Source: Clostridiales bacterium (GTDB lineage Bacteria > Bacillota > Clostridia > Caldicoprobacterales > DTU083). Taken from it: DNA of 64,000 nucleotides. This document shows positions 53,298 to 63,157 of the stretch, in pieces. The translations under genes were made by a program, and so were the position numbers. Below the pieces are notes generated by a model. It worked only from the letters and a program-made list of their open reading frames with translations, ran no database searches and had not been told where the DNA came from. Location of the stretch: positions 1-64,000 of the forward strand of contig DUSN01000026.1 in assembly GCA_012842605.1 (NCBI GenBank), written 5' to 3'. Each line of letters opens with the position of its first letter. Position 1 is the stretch's first letter.

Positions 53298-53368
53298 CAA
53301 ATCCTAATCATCCGCAGCCAATAATCGTTTTTATTTATTAAGCTGCCACGTGTATCAGTATCCCTTCA

Positions 53369-55624
53369 TTACAGCTGAAACTGCCTTACCTGTTGTATCA
53401 ATTCCTGAGCACTTCTGGCCAATTCTTCCGCACTTTTAGCGATTTCCTCACTGCTGGATGAAATTTCTTCTATGCCTGCAGCATTGTCATTTACGGCACT
53501 GCTGATTTCTTCGGAAGCTGCCGACTGCTGTTCCATGGAATCTCTAATATCATTGATTACCTTGCTTATGGATTCCAGACTGTTTTTGATTTCAGTCGCA
53601 CTTGCCTTCTCCTTTTCCATGGCAGCCATTAAGTTGTTGATCCTGGCATTAATATCACTGGCAGAGGTATACACACCATCAGCATCCTTTGATTGTATAT
53701 CCATCAGAGAAGTAATTTCGCGTATCACATCCGAGATTGACTGGATTGCCCCAAATATTCTATCCAAAGAACCGGTAGTCTCCTGGATCAGGCGCGTTCC
53801 GTTTTCAACCACCCGGGTACCTTCCTTGCTGCTTTCCACAGCCTTCCCAATCTCTGACTGGATGTTCCTGATTACCATGGCTATTTCCTTTGTTGCTTTT
53901 TGAGACTCTTCCGCAAGATTCCCGATTGCCTGAGCTACTACGGCAAATCCTTTGCCATGTTCCCCTGCCCTGGCAGCTTCAATGGATGCATTCAAAGCCA
54001 GCAGATTGGTCTGTTCGGCAATATCTTTTATCAAGTCTGTAATATCTCCAATCTGGTTTGCAGATCCTCCCAGATCGTTAATGACTGCAGACAGGTTTGA
54101 AATTGTGCTTTGAATGCTGTTCATTTGATTAACCGTCTTATCCAGGTTTAACCTTCCTTCTTTAGCCAAAGCAACTGTGCTTTCCGATTCCCTGGATGCA
54201 GACCGGGTTTTTTCCGTAATGGTGTGGATTGAGGACCGGGTTTTGCTTATAGACTCAAGTATCGTACCGACAGAATGATTGATATCCTCCAGATCCCTGC
54301 TGTTGCCCGTTACAACTTTCTCTACTTCCCTCATTGCCTTGTTGATGGTGTCAACATCGTTTGCCGCTGCCTGCATATTCTCATTAACGACATGGATGCC
54401 TGCTGTCATTTCTTCCATAGAACTGGACAATTCCTCTGTTGTTGAAGCCTGGTTATTTGCATTGCTGCTAATTTCCTGAACACTGGCACTAAGCTCCTTA
54501 GAGGTTGCACCCACCAATTCCGCCATTGCAATGGTCTGTTTGATCAAATCCACCAATGAATTTCTCATTTGCTCAATTGAACTGGCAACCTTGCCAATTT
54601 CATCATTTCGTTTTCTTATCTTTACTGCTTTGCTGTCATCCTTATTGGTGAGATCGTAATTTGCAATCCGTTCTATAGAATTTATCAAATGCAGAATGGG
54701 ATTTGCAAACCATCTGCTGATAACAAAAGCTGCAGCATTACCTATTAAAATAAAACCACAGGTCATTAATAAGAACAGGTTTCCTAATTTAGTAACATCA
54801 CGCAGTGCATCATCCAGAATTACTGACACAGCCAATGACCAACTAGTCCCTGGTACCGGTGCAAAACCCATGATTTTATTATCGCCATTATAATAATACT
54901 GGCCTACACCTGTTTGCCCCTTAATCATTTTATTTTCCATTAAGTCAGCCAGCTGTTCGAGGCTCTTATCATTCTTTGCCTCATTGATATAATTCACCAT
55001 ATTGTAGACCAGCTCTTTGTTTGGGTGTGCCAGCATGGTTCCATCAGCACCAATGATAAATGCATAACCATGCCCGCCAAAAGTAATATTTTGGGTCAGT
55101 TCAGTTAATTCACCGGCTCCTCTTACACCATAGAGCACCCCTGTAACCTTCCCATTCCTGCGAGTGGGAACTGCATAGCACACTATTGGCTCTCCTGTGG
55201 TTTTACTAATAATCACATCTGATACGCTGGAAATACCATTAACAGCATTCTGAAAGTAGTCCCTGTCAGCTATGTTTAATACCTGGCCATCACTTCTTTT
55301 TGCATTTCCATTTAGATCTACTACTGCTAACACATCAAAACCCATTCGTTCCGCTTCTTCTGCAATGAAAGCAAGCATTTGCTGCTGATCTGCACTATCT
55401 GTAATTATATTGTTTTCCGAAAGAGCTTCCATGAATGTCAGTTGAACTTCAATTTGACTGCCGACTAATTGAGCGCTGGAACCTGCCAGTTCTTCCAGTG
55501 AACTATTAATTTGGCTGATTACTGCATTTCGAGAGTACTGATAGGATAACAAACCAAGAGCACCGCAGATTACACATGTAAGTATAGCAACAATAATTAT
55601 CAGCTGGCTTTTTATGCTCTTCAT
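53369..55624 (-). CDS. Methyl-accepting chemotaxis protein, dCache type
   Basis: The 751-residue receptor has a membrane helix at about 7-29, an external double-Cache-like domain (about 33-280), a second helix (about 283-305), HAMP, and a signalling domain with the hairpin tip [28 protein letters not shown]. It has no CheR-docking tail. The ligand is unknown. It lies 6 bp behind cheW. It is clearly a paralogue of the receptor at 58448. Confidence 0.94.
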   Translation of the reverse strand: MKSIKSQLIIIVAILTCVICGALGLLSYQYSRNAVISQINSSLEELAGSSAQLVGSQIEVQLTFMEALSENNIITDSADQQQMLAFIAEEAERMGFDVLAVVDLNGNAKRSDGQVLNIADRDYFQNAVNGISSVSDVIISKTTGEPIVCYAVPTRRNGKVTGVLYGVRGAGELTELTQNITFGGHGYAFIIGADGTMLAHPNKELVYNMVNYINEAKNDKSLEQLADLMENKMIKGQTGVGQYYYNGDNKIMGFAPVPGTSWSLAVSVILDDALRDVTKLGNLFLLMTCGFILIGNAAAFVISRWFANPILHLINSIERIANYDLTNKDDSKAVKIRKRNDEIGKVASSIEQMRNSLVDLIKQTIAMAELVGATSKELSASVQEISSNANNQASTTEELSSSMEEMTAGIHVVNENMQAAANDVDTINKAMREVEKVVTGNSRDLEDINHSVGTILESISKTRSSIHTITEKTRSASRESESTVALAKEGRLNLDKTVNQMNSIQSTISNLSAVINDLGGSANQIGDITDLIKDIAEQTNLLALNASIEAARAGEHGKGFAVVAQAIGNLAEESQKATKEIAMVIRNIQSEIGKAVESSKEGTRVVENGTRLIQETTGSLDRIFGAIQSISDVIREITSLMDIQSKDADGVYTSASDINARINNLMAAMEKEKASATEIKNSLESISKVINDIRDSMEQQSAASEEISSAVNDNAAGIEEISSSSEEIAKSAEELARSAQELIQQVRQFQL

Positions 55625-55630
55625 AATGTC

Positions 55631-56086
55631 TTAACCTTCCTTTATGCTTATTTCCTTATCACTTATGATGATATCGATATCCAGGATGATAAAAATCCTG
55701 TCCTTGTATTTTGCAATCCCCGTTATATATCTGCTGTTGATATCGGAAATTTCCTCAGGCGGCTGGGTAATATCTTCCTCATCAATTTCTGCAACTTCTG
55801 AAACGGAATCTACCATAAACCCAACACTTTTCTCCTGAAAGTTGACAATAATAATCCTGTGGCTGTCATCCAATTCCTTACGAGGCATATTGAATTTCAT
55901 TCTGAGATCTATAATCGGTATGACTTCACCCCGAAGGTTGATAATCCCCATAATATATTTCTGTGTATTGGGAACCTCCGTTATATTGATCTCTTTTAAC
56001 CGAATGATTTCATTAACCTTCAAAATCGGGATGGCATATTCTTCAGCACCCGTTTTGAATATCACAAACTGATTCAGCTTATCCAT
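55631..56086 (-). CDS. cheW: Chemotaxis coupling protein CheW
   Basis: The 151-residue protein has the CheW fold: FVIFKTGAEEYAIPILKVNEIIRL, INLRGEVIPIIDLRMKF and VGFMVDSVSEVAEI. It links receptors to CheA. AGGAG lies 9 nt before the ATG. Confidence 0.95.
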   Translation of the reverse strand: MDKLNQFVIFKTGAEEYAIPILKVNEIIRLKEINITEVPNTQKYIMGIINLRGEVIPIIDLRMKFNMPRKELDDSHRIIIVNFQEKSVGFMVDSVSEVAEIDEEDITQPPEEISDINSRYITGIAKYKDRIFIILDIDIIISDKEISIKEG

Positions 56087-56211
56087 TCATTTCTACTCCT
56101 TCTTGTCACTTTCTCATATTTGAAAATCGCTTTGCCTGACTTGCCATTTCCGGAAATTACCCTGCTGTTTTTCCGTTTCCATATATCGTCCCAAGTGCTA
56201 TACTGGCACTA

Positions 56212-58206
56212 TCAGTCTGCTGGTTCCTTTAGATCATTACCCTTAAAGTTTTCATCCTTAAGCAGTGTTTGAACGTCAAGGACGTAAGCAAACTCCCCGT
56301 CACCCAAAATTACGGTGCCCGAGACTCCCTTAAGCTCACCCAGTACATTTCCCTTTCCCGTAAACTTTTCCAGAGACTTGATAACAACCTGCTGCTGCCC
56401 TAATATTTCTTCCACTCCAAGGATGATTTTACGGGTAGAAAGTCCTATAATGATTCCGACAAAAGACTTGGTCTTTGGGGCGTTGGTATCAAACAGATTG
56501 GATACTCGTATTACCGGAAGGATTTCCCCTCGCCAGTTCATGACTTCTTTTCCATGTACAAATTTCACCTTTTTGTCGTATTCACTTTCTTTTACCTTGA
56601 ATATCTCAATTATGGATAGTAAGGGCAGCACAAAGCGGTGTCGTTTTGTTCTAATCAGCAATGATTGTATAATTGCCAAAGTCAAAGGAAGCTTTAATGT
56701 AATTGCCACCCCTTGACCCTCTACATTGTGAATATCAATCATGCCATTGATACGTTCAATATTCTCTTTTACTACATTCATTCCGACGCCTCGTCCGGAT
56801 ACATCCGTTACCTTATCTGCGGTAGAAAAACCCGGCATGAATATCAATTCCAACGCTTCCTTATCTGACATCGACTGTGCCTGCTCCTGTCCGATCAACC
56901 CCTTCTCAATGGCTTTCTTTTTAACTTTCTGCACATTTATTCCCCTGCCGTCATCTTCTACCCTGATATAGATATGGCCTTGTTCCTGACCTGCGGACAG
57001 TTTAATTGTCCCTTTTCGGCTCTTCCCGGCCTTCTCTCTTTCATCCGGCAGTTCTATTCCATGGTCCACTGAATTTCTAATAATGTGATTCAATGGATCA
57101 ATTATTTTCTCCATAATGCTGCGATCCAGTTCCGTGCTTTCTCCCTCAACCTTGAGTTCTATCTCTTTCCCCTGTTTTCTTGACAAATCTCTTATAACCC
57201 TGGGAAAACGGTTGAAGATGCTGTCCAGAGTATACATCCTTGTTGCCATAACCGATTCCTGCATTTCATTGCCTATGAAATCGATATGTTGGACAAGGCT
57301 GCTCAAAGCTTTTACATCGGGGTCCTTGCTGTATTTCTGACCTACCTTTTTCATGAGCTGCTTTAATCTTTCCTTATCAACAGATAATTCCTCAACTATT
57401 CGAAGCAGCTGGTCTAGTTTTTTAATATTCACCCGAATAACAGACTGGAGCTCCTCCTTGTCTTTATCCTGCCTCTCAATCCTTGTATCTGCTTGTATCT
57501 CGGATACTTCAACCTTTTCTATGTCAGAAATGGAATAGACCAAATCCTCTATTTCCTTTTCCGACAAGCTGCTGATATAAAGCAATTCGAACTGACATCC
57601 CTCTATTTCAGCGGATTCGGATTGATCCCAGCTGGTTCTTTGTATATGGCCGGATTTAGACAACTTGTCTGTTACGATATAAAGCCTTGCTCCCTTCATA
57701 AGGGTGTCTTCGCGAAGGTAGATTTGAATGGTATAGGCTTTTTCCTCAAGGCCCAGCGAATGCACATAGTTAGTCTTTTCAGCTTCTCCAACAGCTGCTA
57801 TTGATGTTTCAGAGTGCTTTCCGGCAGTTTCCTTTGATTTACAAAAATTAATCAATGCAGCAAATTGAGCTGTATTAATTTCATAGGCCTCGTCTCTTTT
57901 ATGCTTTGCAACGCGTATTTTCAGCTCATCCAAGCTTTGCAGCATGATATCTATCATGTCCCGGCTGATTTCCAGCTTTTTTTCCCTTACCATGCCAAGA
58001 AGATCTTCCAATTGATGCGTAAGCTCTGACATATCAGTCATACCCATTGCTGCGGAAGAACCCTTTAAGGTGTGCATATAACGAAAAAGGCTGTCAATAT
58101 TGTCTTTGGTTGCACCTATTCCATCTATTTTTAAAATACAGTCTTCTATTTCCTGAAATAATTCCTCTGCTTCCTCGTAAAAGGCATTTCTTAAAGTATC
58201 TTCCAT
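56212..58206 (-). CDS. cheA: Chemotaxis histidine kinase CheA
   Basis: The 664-residue kinase has an Hpt domain with phospho-site His45 (RYMHTLKGSS), a P2-like region, a dimer domain, an ATP-binding domain (NHIIRNSVDHGIE, DDGRGI, GRGVGMNVV) and a C-terminal CheW-like domain. It phosphorylates CheY and CheB. GAGGGA before the ATG at 58206 fixes the start; the frame is open to 58239. A SigD promoter lies 85 bp upstream. Confidence 0.96.
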   Translation of the reverse strand: MEDTLRNAFYEEAEELFQEIEDCILKIDGIGATKDNIDSLFRYMHTLKGSSAAMGMTDMSELTHQLEDLLGMVREKKLEISRDMIDIMLQSLDELKIRVAKHKRDEAYEINTAQFAALINFCKSKETAGKHSETSIAAVGEAEKTNYVHSLGLEEKAYTIQIYLREDTLMKGARLYIVTDKLSKSGHIQRTSWDQSESAEIEGCQFELLYISSLSEKEIEDLVYSISDIEKVEVSEIQADTRIERQDKDKEELQSVIRVNIKKLDQLLRIVEELSVDKERLKQLMKKVGQKYSKDPDVKALSSLVQHIDFIGNEMQESVMATRMYTLDSIFNRFPRVIRDLSRKQGKEIELKVEGESTELDRSIMEKIIDPLNHIIRNSVDHGIELPDEREKAGKSRKGTIKLSAGQEQGHIYIRVEDDGRGINVQKVKKKAIEKGLIGQEQAQSMSDKEALELIFMPGFSTADKVTDVSGRGVGMNVVKENIERINGMIDIHNVEGQGVAITLKLPLTLAIIQSLLIRTKRHRFVLPLLSIIEIFKVKESEYDKKVKFVHGKEVMNWRGEILPVIRVSNLFDTNAPKTKSFVGIIIGLSTRKIILGVEEILGQQQVVIKSLEKFTGKGNVLGELKGVSGTVILGDGEFAYVLDVQTLLKDENFKGNDLKEPAD

Positions 58207-58290
58207 TTGCAGTTCCCTCTTATCTGAAATTATGTGCAATCAGCCCATTTAATCAGTTATGACGAATTTTATCGAATAATTTAAATATTA

Positions 58291-58317
58291 TCATCGGCAT
58301 TTCCTGTATATAGTTAA
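58291..58317 (-). promoter_or_regulatory. SigD-type promoter of cheA-cheW-mcp
   Basis: The minus strand reads TTAA (58317-58314), a 15-bp spacer, then GCCGATGA (58298-58291). It matches 3 of 4 and 7 of 8 consensus bases. Confidence 0.65.
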
Positions 58318-58361
58318 GTCTACATATCAAATTTATCTTCAATATTACCTGAGGTATTGAG

Positions 58362-58405
58362 GCAATAATAAAAATGATGCATTTATTGAATAAACGCATC
58401 ATTTT
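58362..58405 (-). terminator. Intrinsic terminator of the second mcp
   Basis: A 17-bp stem (AAAATGATGCGTTTATT / AATAAATGCATCATTTT, one G-U pair) with a tiny loop is followed by TTATTATT on the minus strand. It lies 43 bp behind the stop. It may also work on the plus strand. Confidence 0.88.
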
Positions 58406-58447
58406 ATGTTGAAACATCTGCTCCTCTGCTTTGCTTTTTTCAGTATC

Positions 58448-60727
58448 CTATATTTTGAATTTCTGAACCTGTTCAATAAGCTGCTGTGCGCTATTGGCAA
58501 GTTCCTCCGCACTTCTGGCAATTTCTTCACTGCCGGCAGAAATTTCCTCGATTCCTGCTGCATTGTCATTCACAGCGCAGCTCACCTGTTCCACAGCAGC
58601 TGACTGCTGTTCCATAGATCTGCTGATTTCATTAATCATCTGATGAAGGGAAGCAAGCTTCTCCTTTATTCCTGCAGCATTTTCAGCCTCTTTCTTCATC
58701 GCAGCCATTAATGTATCTACCCTATGATTGATCTCGTTGGAAGAAGAATATATGTCGTTAACATCCTGGGACTGCTTGTCCATTTGGGCTGTTATTTCGT
58801 TAATGACATCAGATGTTTTCTGAATTGCCTCAAATATCTTTTCCAGGGAGTCACTGGTATCCTTGACCAAAAGTGTGCCGCTTTCCACTACTCTAGTTCC
58901 CTCTTCACTGCTTGCAACTGCCTTCCCTATTTCCATCTGAATGTTCTTTATTACCTTCGTAATTTCTTTTGTAGCATTTTGGGACTCATCAGCCAGGTTG
59001 CCAATCGCCTGAGCAACAACCGCAAAGCCTTTTCCGTGTTCTCCTGCCCGGGCTGCTTCTATTGATGCATTCAGTGCCAGAAGATTGGTTTGTTCTGCAA
59101 CATCTTTTATCAGGTCTGTAATATCACCTATTTGATTTGCGGATTCACCCAGCCCGTAAATCACTTTAGACAAGTTTAAAATAGTATCCTGAATACTGGT
59201 CATTTGGGTTACTGTCTTGTCCAGGTTTCTCTTGCCTACCTCAGCCAGTGCTACGGTACCCTGTGCTTCCTGTGATGCAGACTTGGATTTTTCAGATATC
59301 AGATGAATAGACTGCCTTGTTTCATTCAGTGCATTCAGGATAGAACTTAACGAGGCATTAATTTCAATCAGGTTCCTGGTATTGTCGGTTATTCCTTTAT
59401 CGGATTCTGCCATAGCCTGGCTGATTGCACCAATATCTTTTGCTGCAGTCTGCATATTGTCATTGACAACACTGATATTGGCAGTCATCTCTTCCATGGA
59501 GCTGGATACTTCCTCTGTAGTGGAAGCCTGGTTTTGCGCATTTTTGCTTATCTCCTGAATACTTGCACTCAACTCCTGGGAAGTTGCACCAACCATTTCC
59601 GATGACATTATGGTTTGTTTAATCAAGCGGCTGAACGCATACTGCATTTTTGCAATTGCATTTGCTATTTTCCCAATTTCATCATTTCGCTTCAGGTATT
59701 TCAAAGCTTTACTGTTGCTGTCAAACGTCAGGTCATAATCAGCAAATCGTTCCAGTATGGAGGTCATCATGCTAATAGGATCAGCAAAAAGCTTACCTAT
59801 AATGATTGCACCCGCTACGCCAACTGCAACAAAGAAAAATCCGAGCAAAAGCATTTGATTCTTTATATTATCAACATGGGAGAGTATTTCCGCTACATTG
59901 GCCACAACAGCAAGAGACCAGTTGCTGCCAGGAATAGGAGTATATCCCGCGATTTTCTTTTCATTATTATAGGAATACTGTCCAACACCGGTTTCCCCAG
60001 CGATCATGTTAAGATGCAAATCAGCAAGCTGTTTCAGTGTCCTGTCTTCTTCAGATCTTTTTATTATATTGTCAAAATTCATAACCAGGCTGGAATCGGG
60101 GTGAGCAAGGGTTGTCCCTTCATCATTAATAATATAGGCATAACCGCTCTTCCCAAAGACAATTTCATTGGTGTATCGACTCAGCTCATTTCCATCGCGT
60201 ACTCCGTACAATACACCCGTTACGATACCATTGCGCATGATAGGTGCCGCATATATGATAATAGGTTTTCCGGTTACCTTATCAATGAGCACGTCGGAGA
60301 CATTAGGCTTGCCGTCTTTCCCCAAAACAAAGAATTCTCTGTCGTTCACATCCACTTCAATGCCATCGCTCCTCAGGGCCTTGCCATTTAAATCAACAAC
60401 ACCCAAAACCTGGTATCCCATTCTCTGTGCTTCACTTTCCATATATTTCAGCTTTTTCTCGGCTAAAATGGAATCGAAAACCGCATTTTGTGCTGCGGTT
60501 GCCAAAAAGGTCAATTGGGTGTCTATTTCACTGGCAACTAGTTTTGCACTTTCAGCAGCCACCAGCTGAAGTGCCTCGTATACCTCATTGGTAACGGTAT
60601 CCAGTGCATTTATATAATATACTGCTCCAAGGGATAACAACATGATTGATGTAAATACCGCTATGATTACGATCAACCTTGACTTGATGCTTTTCATTTT
60701 GATACCTTGCACATTGATACGTTTCAT
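58448..60727 (-). CDS. Methyl-accepting chemotaxis protein, dCache type (paralogue)
   Basis: The receptor is 759 residues long and shares the layout of its neighbour: membrane helix, external double Cache-like domain, HAMP, and signalling domain with [28 protein letters not shown]. The N-termini align from MKSIKS, so the start may be the ATG at 60697 behind AAGG rather than the one at 60727. A SigD-type promoter lies 150 bp upstream and a terminator follows, so it is its own unit. Confidence 0.94.
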   Translation of the reverse strand: MKRINVQGIKMKSIKSRLIVIIAVFTSIMLLSLGAVYYINALDTVTNEVYEALQLVAAESAKLVASEIDTQLTFLATAAQNAVFDSILAEKKLKYMESEAQRMGYQVLGVVDLNGKALRSDGIEVDVNDREFFVLGKDGKPNVSDVLIDKVTGKPIIIYAAPIMRNGIVTGVLYGVRDGNELSRYTNEIVFGKSGYAYIINDEGTTLAHPDSSLVMNFDNIIKRSEEDRTLKQLADLHLNMIAGETGVGQYSYNNEKKIAGYTPIPGSNWSLAVVANVAEILSHVDNIKNQMLLLGFFFVAVGVAGAIIIGKLFADPISMMTSILERFADYDLTFDSNSKALKYLKRNDEIGKIANAIAKMQYAFSRLIKQTIMSSEMVGATSQELSASIQEISKNAQNQASTTEEVSSSMEEMTANISVVNDNMQTAAKDIGAISQAMAESDKGITDNTRNLIEINASLSSILNALNETRQSIHLISEKSKSASQEAQGTVALAEVGKRNLDKTVTQMTSIQDTILNLSKVIYGLGESANQIGDITDLIKDVAEQTNLLALNASIEAARAGEHGKGFAVVAQAIGNLADESQNATKEITKVIKNIQMEIGKAVASSEEGTRVVESGTLLVKDTSDSLEKIFEAIQKTSDVINEITAQMDKQSQDVNDIYSSSNEINHRVDTLMAAMKKEAENAAGIKEKLASLHQMINEISRSMEQQSAAVEQVSCAVNDNAAGIEEISAGSEEIARSAEELANSAQQLIEQVQKFKI

Positions 60728-60873
60728 TTACCCCCACCTCTTTTGCCATTAAGCTGCCATTTGTTTACGGCTTTATTTTCTTCCATGAAATCATCATGCC
60801 CTGCCCAAGGCTCCGGACCTGAATCCAGGATAAGATATCCGACAAAATTTGTTGAATTATGACTTTTAATTAA

Positions 60874-60900
60874 ATATCGGTACTTTACACTAATTATTAA
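60874..60900 (-). promoter_or_regulatory. SigD-type promoter of the second mcp
   Basis: The minus strand reads TTAA (60900-60897), a 15-bp spacer, then ACCGATAT (60881-60874). The -35 is TTAA as at cheA. The leader would be about 140 nt long. Confidence 0.65.
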
Positions 60901-60964
60901 GCATATTATGAAATTTGTTTATCCTAAAAACGGTCATATGGAGAGCAACCTGCCTGCCGAATGC

Positions 60965-61873
60965 CTAAAACGAATCCAGACCTATATCCAACAATGGATA
61001 ATTCCTGGCATCTATGTCCTCAAAATGCCACCATTCAGTGCGTATTCCCTTAAAGCCGCAGCTGTTCATAACCTGTGTCAAATAATCCATGTTTTTTTTG
61101 GCCTCAGCCGAATGATGAGGATAATCCCGGGCTGCTTTCTCCGTAAAGTCGTCAAACCCGGTAGGCATCTCCAGTTCATTGCCTTCCTTGTCCACCAGTG
61201 TGATATCTACGGCAGCACCCCTGTTATGCTTTGAACCATTATCAGGATTGGCAATATAACCAGGCAGGGGTGAATGCTCCCACATTATTTTCTGGGCTGA
61301 AAGCGGACGATAAGCATCCCAGATCTTAATGTAATAACCATCCTTCTTAAATATTTCACTGGCTTGTAATAATTTGACTGCTGTCTCTCTCCTAAGATAT
61401 GCCCTGCTGTTATCAGGGTAGATTTGAAATCCCATAAAATTGTTATTGGATGCATAACGCAGATCAACGATAATGGAGGGGTCCAATTCCTGTATATCCA
61501 CCAGGCCATGCAGCACTTCAGTACGATATGACCTGCGCCTTTGCTCAATTTGCTGCTGCAATGCCAGGTTTGCTTGCTCCAGCTCTTCATTCCTGCGCTT
61601 TAGTTCCTCTATTGCGTCTTCCAGCTCTGCATTTCTGTTCTTCAGCCTTTTATTCTCTTCCTCCAATCCACGGACGGATTGTGTTAATGCTTCAACATTT
61701 TCCTGCAAACTGCCGTTAAGTGCCAGGAATTTACTCAACTCAAACTTCAGCACATTTGCTTTTGACAGCATTGATACTGAGATGAAAATTGAAATGACAG
61801 CAAGAATGGAAATAGCAGCTGCAATAACTGAAACAAGCCTTCTCTGCTTCAATTTTTCCGGTTTTTTCCTCAT
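60965..61873 (-). CDS. Membrane-anchored VanX-like D-Ala-D-Ala dipeptidase (M15D)
   Basis: The 302-residue protein has a membrane helix (about 14-36), a coiled coil (about 60-114) and a C-terminal M15D domain. The zinc ligands are His216 and Asp223 (SKHNRGAAVD) and His283, with catalytic Glu280 (EWWHFE); DLRYASNNNFMG and DAYRPLSAQ are also typical of VanX/DdpX. The enzyme would lie outside the membrane and split D,D-dipeptides. No vanH or vanA gene is near. GGAGGA lies 7 nt before the ATG at 61873. Confidence 0.85.
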   Translation of the reverse strand: MRKKPEKLKQRRLVSVIAAAISILAVISIFISVSMLSKANVLKFELSKFLALNGSLQENVEALTQSVRGLEEENKRLKNRNAELEDAIEELKRRNEELEQANLALQQQIEQRRRSYRTEVLHGLVDIQELDPSIIVDLRYASNNNFMGFQIYPDNSRAYLRRETAVKLLQASEIFKKDGYYIKIWDAYRPLSAQKIMWEHSPLPGYIANPDNGSKHNRGAAVDITLVDKEGNELEMPTGFDDFTEKAARDYPHHSAEAKKNMDYLTQVMNSCGFKGIRTEWWHFEDIDARNYPLLDIGLDSF

Positions 61874-61930
61874 ACTTTTTTCCTCCTCCATTATACTTTG
61901 CCTTTTGCGTATTGATTCTACTCTGAGGAA

Positions 61931-61960
61931 ATTGTATGATAAAATAATGTGACATACAAT
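61931..61960. promoter_or_regulatory. Self-symmetric two-way promoter or operator
   Basis: ATTGTATG (61931-61938) and CATACAAT (61953-61960) are perfect inverted repeats. On each strand this gives TTGTAT, a 17-bp spacer and TACAAT, so the -35 box of one strand is opposite the -10 box of the other. It would serve both the VanX-like gene (minus) and guaC (plus). Confidence 0.5.
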
Positions 61961-62037
61961 CCCTGTTTGTCCATAGTAAGATAATAATATAATGTATGCT
62001 GGATATTGATTTGATGCATTAACCCAGTTAAACTTAA

Positions 62038-62065
62038 TTATGTACGCATAAGCAGCGGTACATAA
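62038..62065 (+). other. Stem-loop in the guaC leader
   Basis: A perfect 8-bp stem (TTATGTAC / GTACATAA) has a 12-nt loop. It lies in the leader of about 185 nt between the possible promoter and guaC. It does not match the purine riboswitch. Confidence 0.4.
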
Positions 62066-62150
62066 ATGTAATATCCCGGTGTTATCATAGGAACAGCATG
62101 CACTGTTTATTTTATTTACTTTTATCTTGATACATTAGGAGGAGTTCTGT

Positions 62151-63131
62151 ATGGACAGAGTGTTTGATTATGAAGATGTGCAATTGATACCTGCTAAATG
62201 TATTGTTAAAAGCAGGAGCGAATGTGATACTTCAGTTGTATTCGGCGGCCGCAGGTTCAGACTGCCTGTAGTGCCCGCCAATATGCAGACCATCATAGAT
62301 GAAAAAATCTCTGTTTTTTTAGCATCAAACGGTTATTTTTACATCATGCACAGGTTTGAACCTGAGAAGCGCCTGGACTTTGTTAAGGACATGCAGAAAA
62401 GGGGTTTGTATGCCTCCATCAGTGTTGGCATTAAGGATCAGGAATTTGCCTTTATCGAGGAGCTGCACAGAAATGGGCTGACACCTGAGTATATTACCAT
62501 CGATGTTGCACACGGCCATTCAGATATGGTTATCAAAATGATCCGCCATATCAAGAGCCTTCTTCCAAAAAGTTTTCTCATAGCCGGAAATGTCGGCACA
62601 CCAGAGGCTGTCCGGGAACTGGAAAATGCCGGAGCCGATGCTACCAAGGTAGGCATTGGACCTGGAAAAGTATGCATTACCAAGCTTAAGACCGGGTTCG
62701 GAACAGGCGGCTGGCAGCTGGCAGCCCTGCGCTGGTGCTCCAAGGCAGCCAGCAAGCCCATTATAGCAGACGGGGGCATCCGCACTCATGGAGATATTGC
62801 CAAGTCCATTCGTTTTGGCGCGTCAATGGTAATGATAGGTTCCTTGTTTGCCGGTCATGAAGAATCCCCCGGAATGACCATTGAAAAAGACGGCAAGCTG
62901 TATAAGGAATATTTTGGTTCCGCCTCGGAGTTTCAAAAAGGCGAAAGAAGAAATGTCGAGGGCAAGAGAATGTTCGTTGAACATAAAGGCTCATTAAGGG
63001 ATACCTTAATAGAGATGGAGCAGGACCTCCAATCGGCCATCTCCTATGCAGGAGGCAACAAGCTGGATGCCATCCGTAATGTGGACTATGTAATAGTAAA
63101 AAATTCCATTTTCAGCAGTGATTATTACTGA
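62151..63131 (+). CDS. guaC: GMP reductase
   Basis: The 326-residue protein of the IMPDH/GMPR family turns GMP into IMP with NADPH, for purine salvage. It has [13 protein letters not shown] at the start, the catalytic Cys loop [20 protein letters not shown], and [16 protein letters not shown]. Its length and lack of CBS domains fit GuaC of Firmicutes (type 2). AGGAGGAG lies before the ATG. Confidence 0.92.
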   Translation: MDRVFDYEDVQLIPAKCIVKSRSECDTSVVFGGRRFRLPVVPANMQTIIDEKISVFLASNGYFYIMHRFEPEKRLDFVKDMQKRGLYASISVGIKDQEFAFIEELHRNGLTPEYITIDVAHGHSDMVIKMIRHIKSLLPKSFLIAGNVGTPEAVRELENAGADATKVGIGPGKVCITKLKTGFGTGGWQLAALRWCSKAASKPIIADGGIRTHGDIAKSIRFGASMVMIGSLFAGHEESPGMTIEKDGKLYKEYFGSASEFQKGERRNVEGKRMFVEHKGSLRDTLIEMEQDLQSAISYAGGNKLDAIRNVDYVIVKNSIFSSDYY

Positions 63132-63157
63132 TTTATATAACAGCAAGGGGGTGCCGA

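Noticed and set aside
56100-56211. Possible SigD promoter before cheW (GACGATAT)
   Set aside because: No TAAA or TTAA lies 14-16 bp upstream, and cheW lies in an operon with cheA.
59615-60391. 258-codon open frame on the plus strand
   Set aside because: It is antisense to the second mcp, which has clear receptor domains.
14223-60900. Flagellar locus read as a horizontally moved island
   Set aside because: Gene order and promoters are typical for the lineage, and no integrase, transposase or tRNA border is seen.
61967-62150. Possible purine riboswitch before guaC
   Set aside because: The conserved loop sequences of the purine aptamer are missing.
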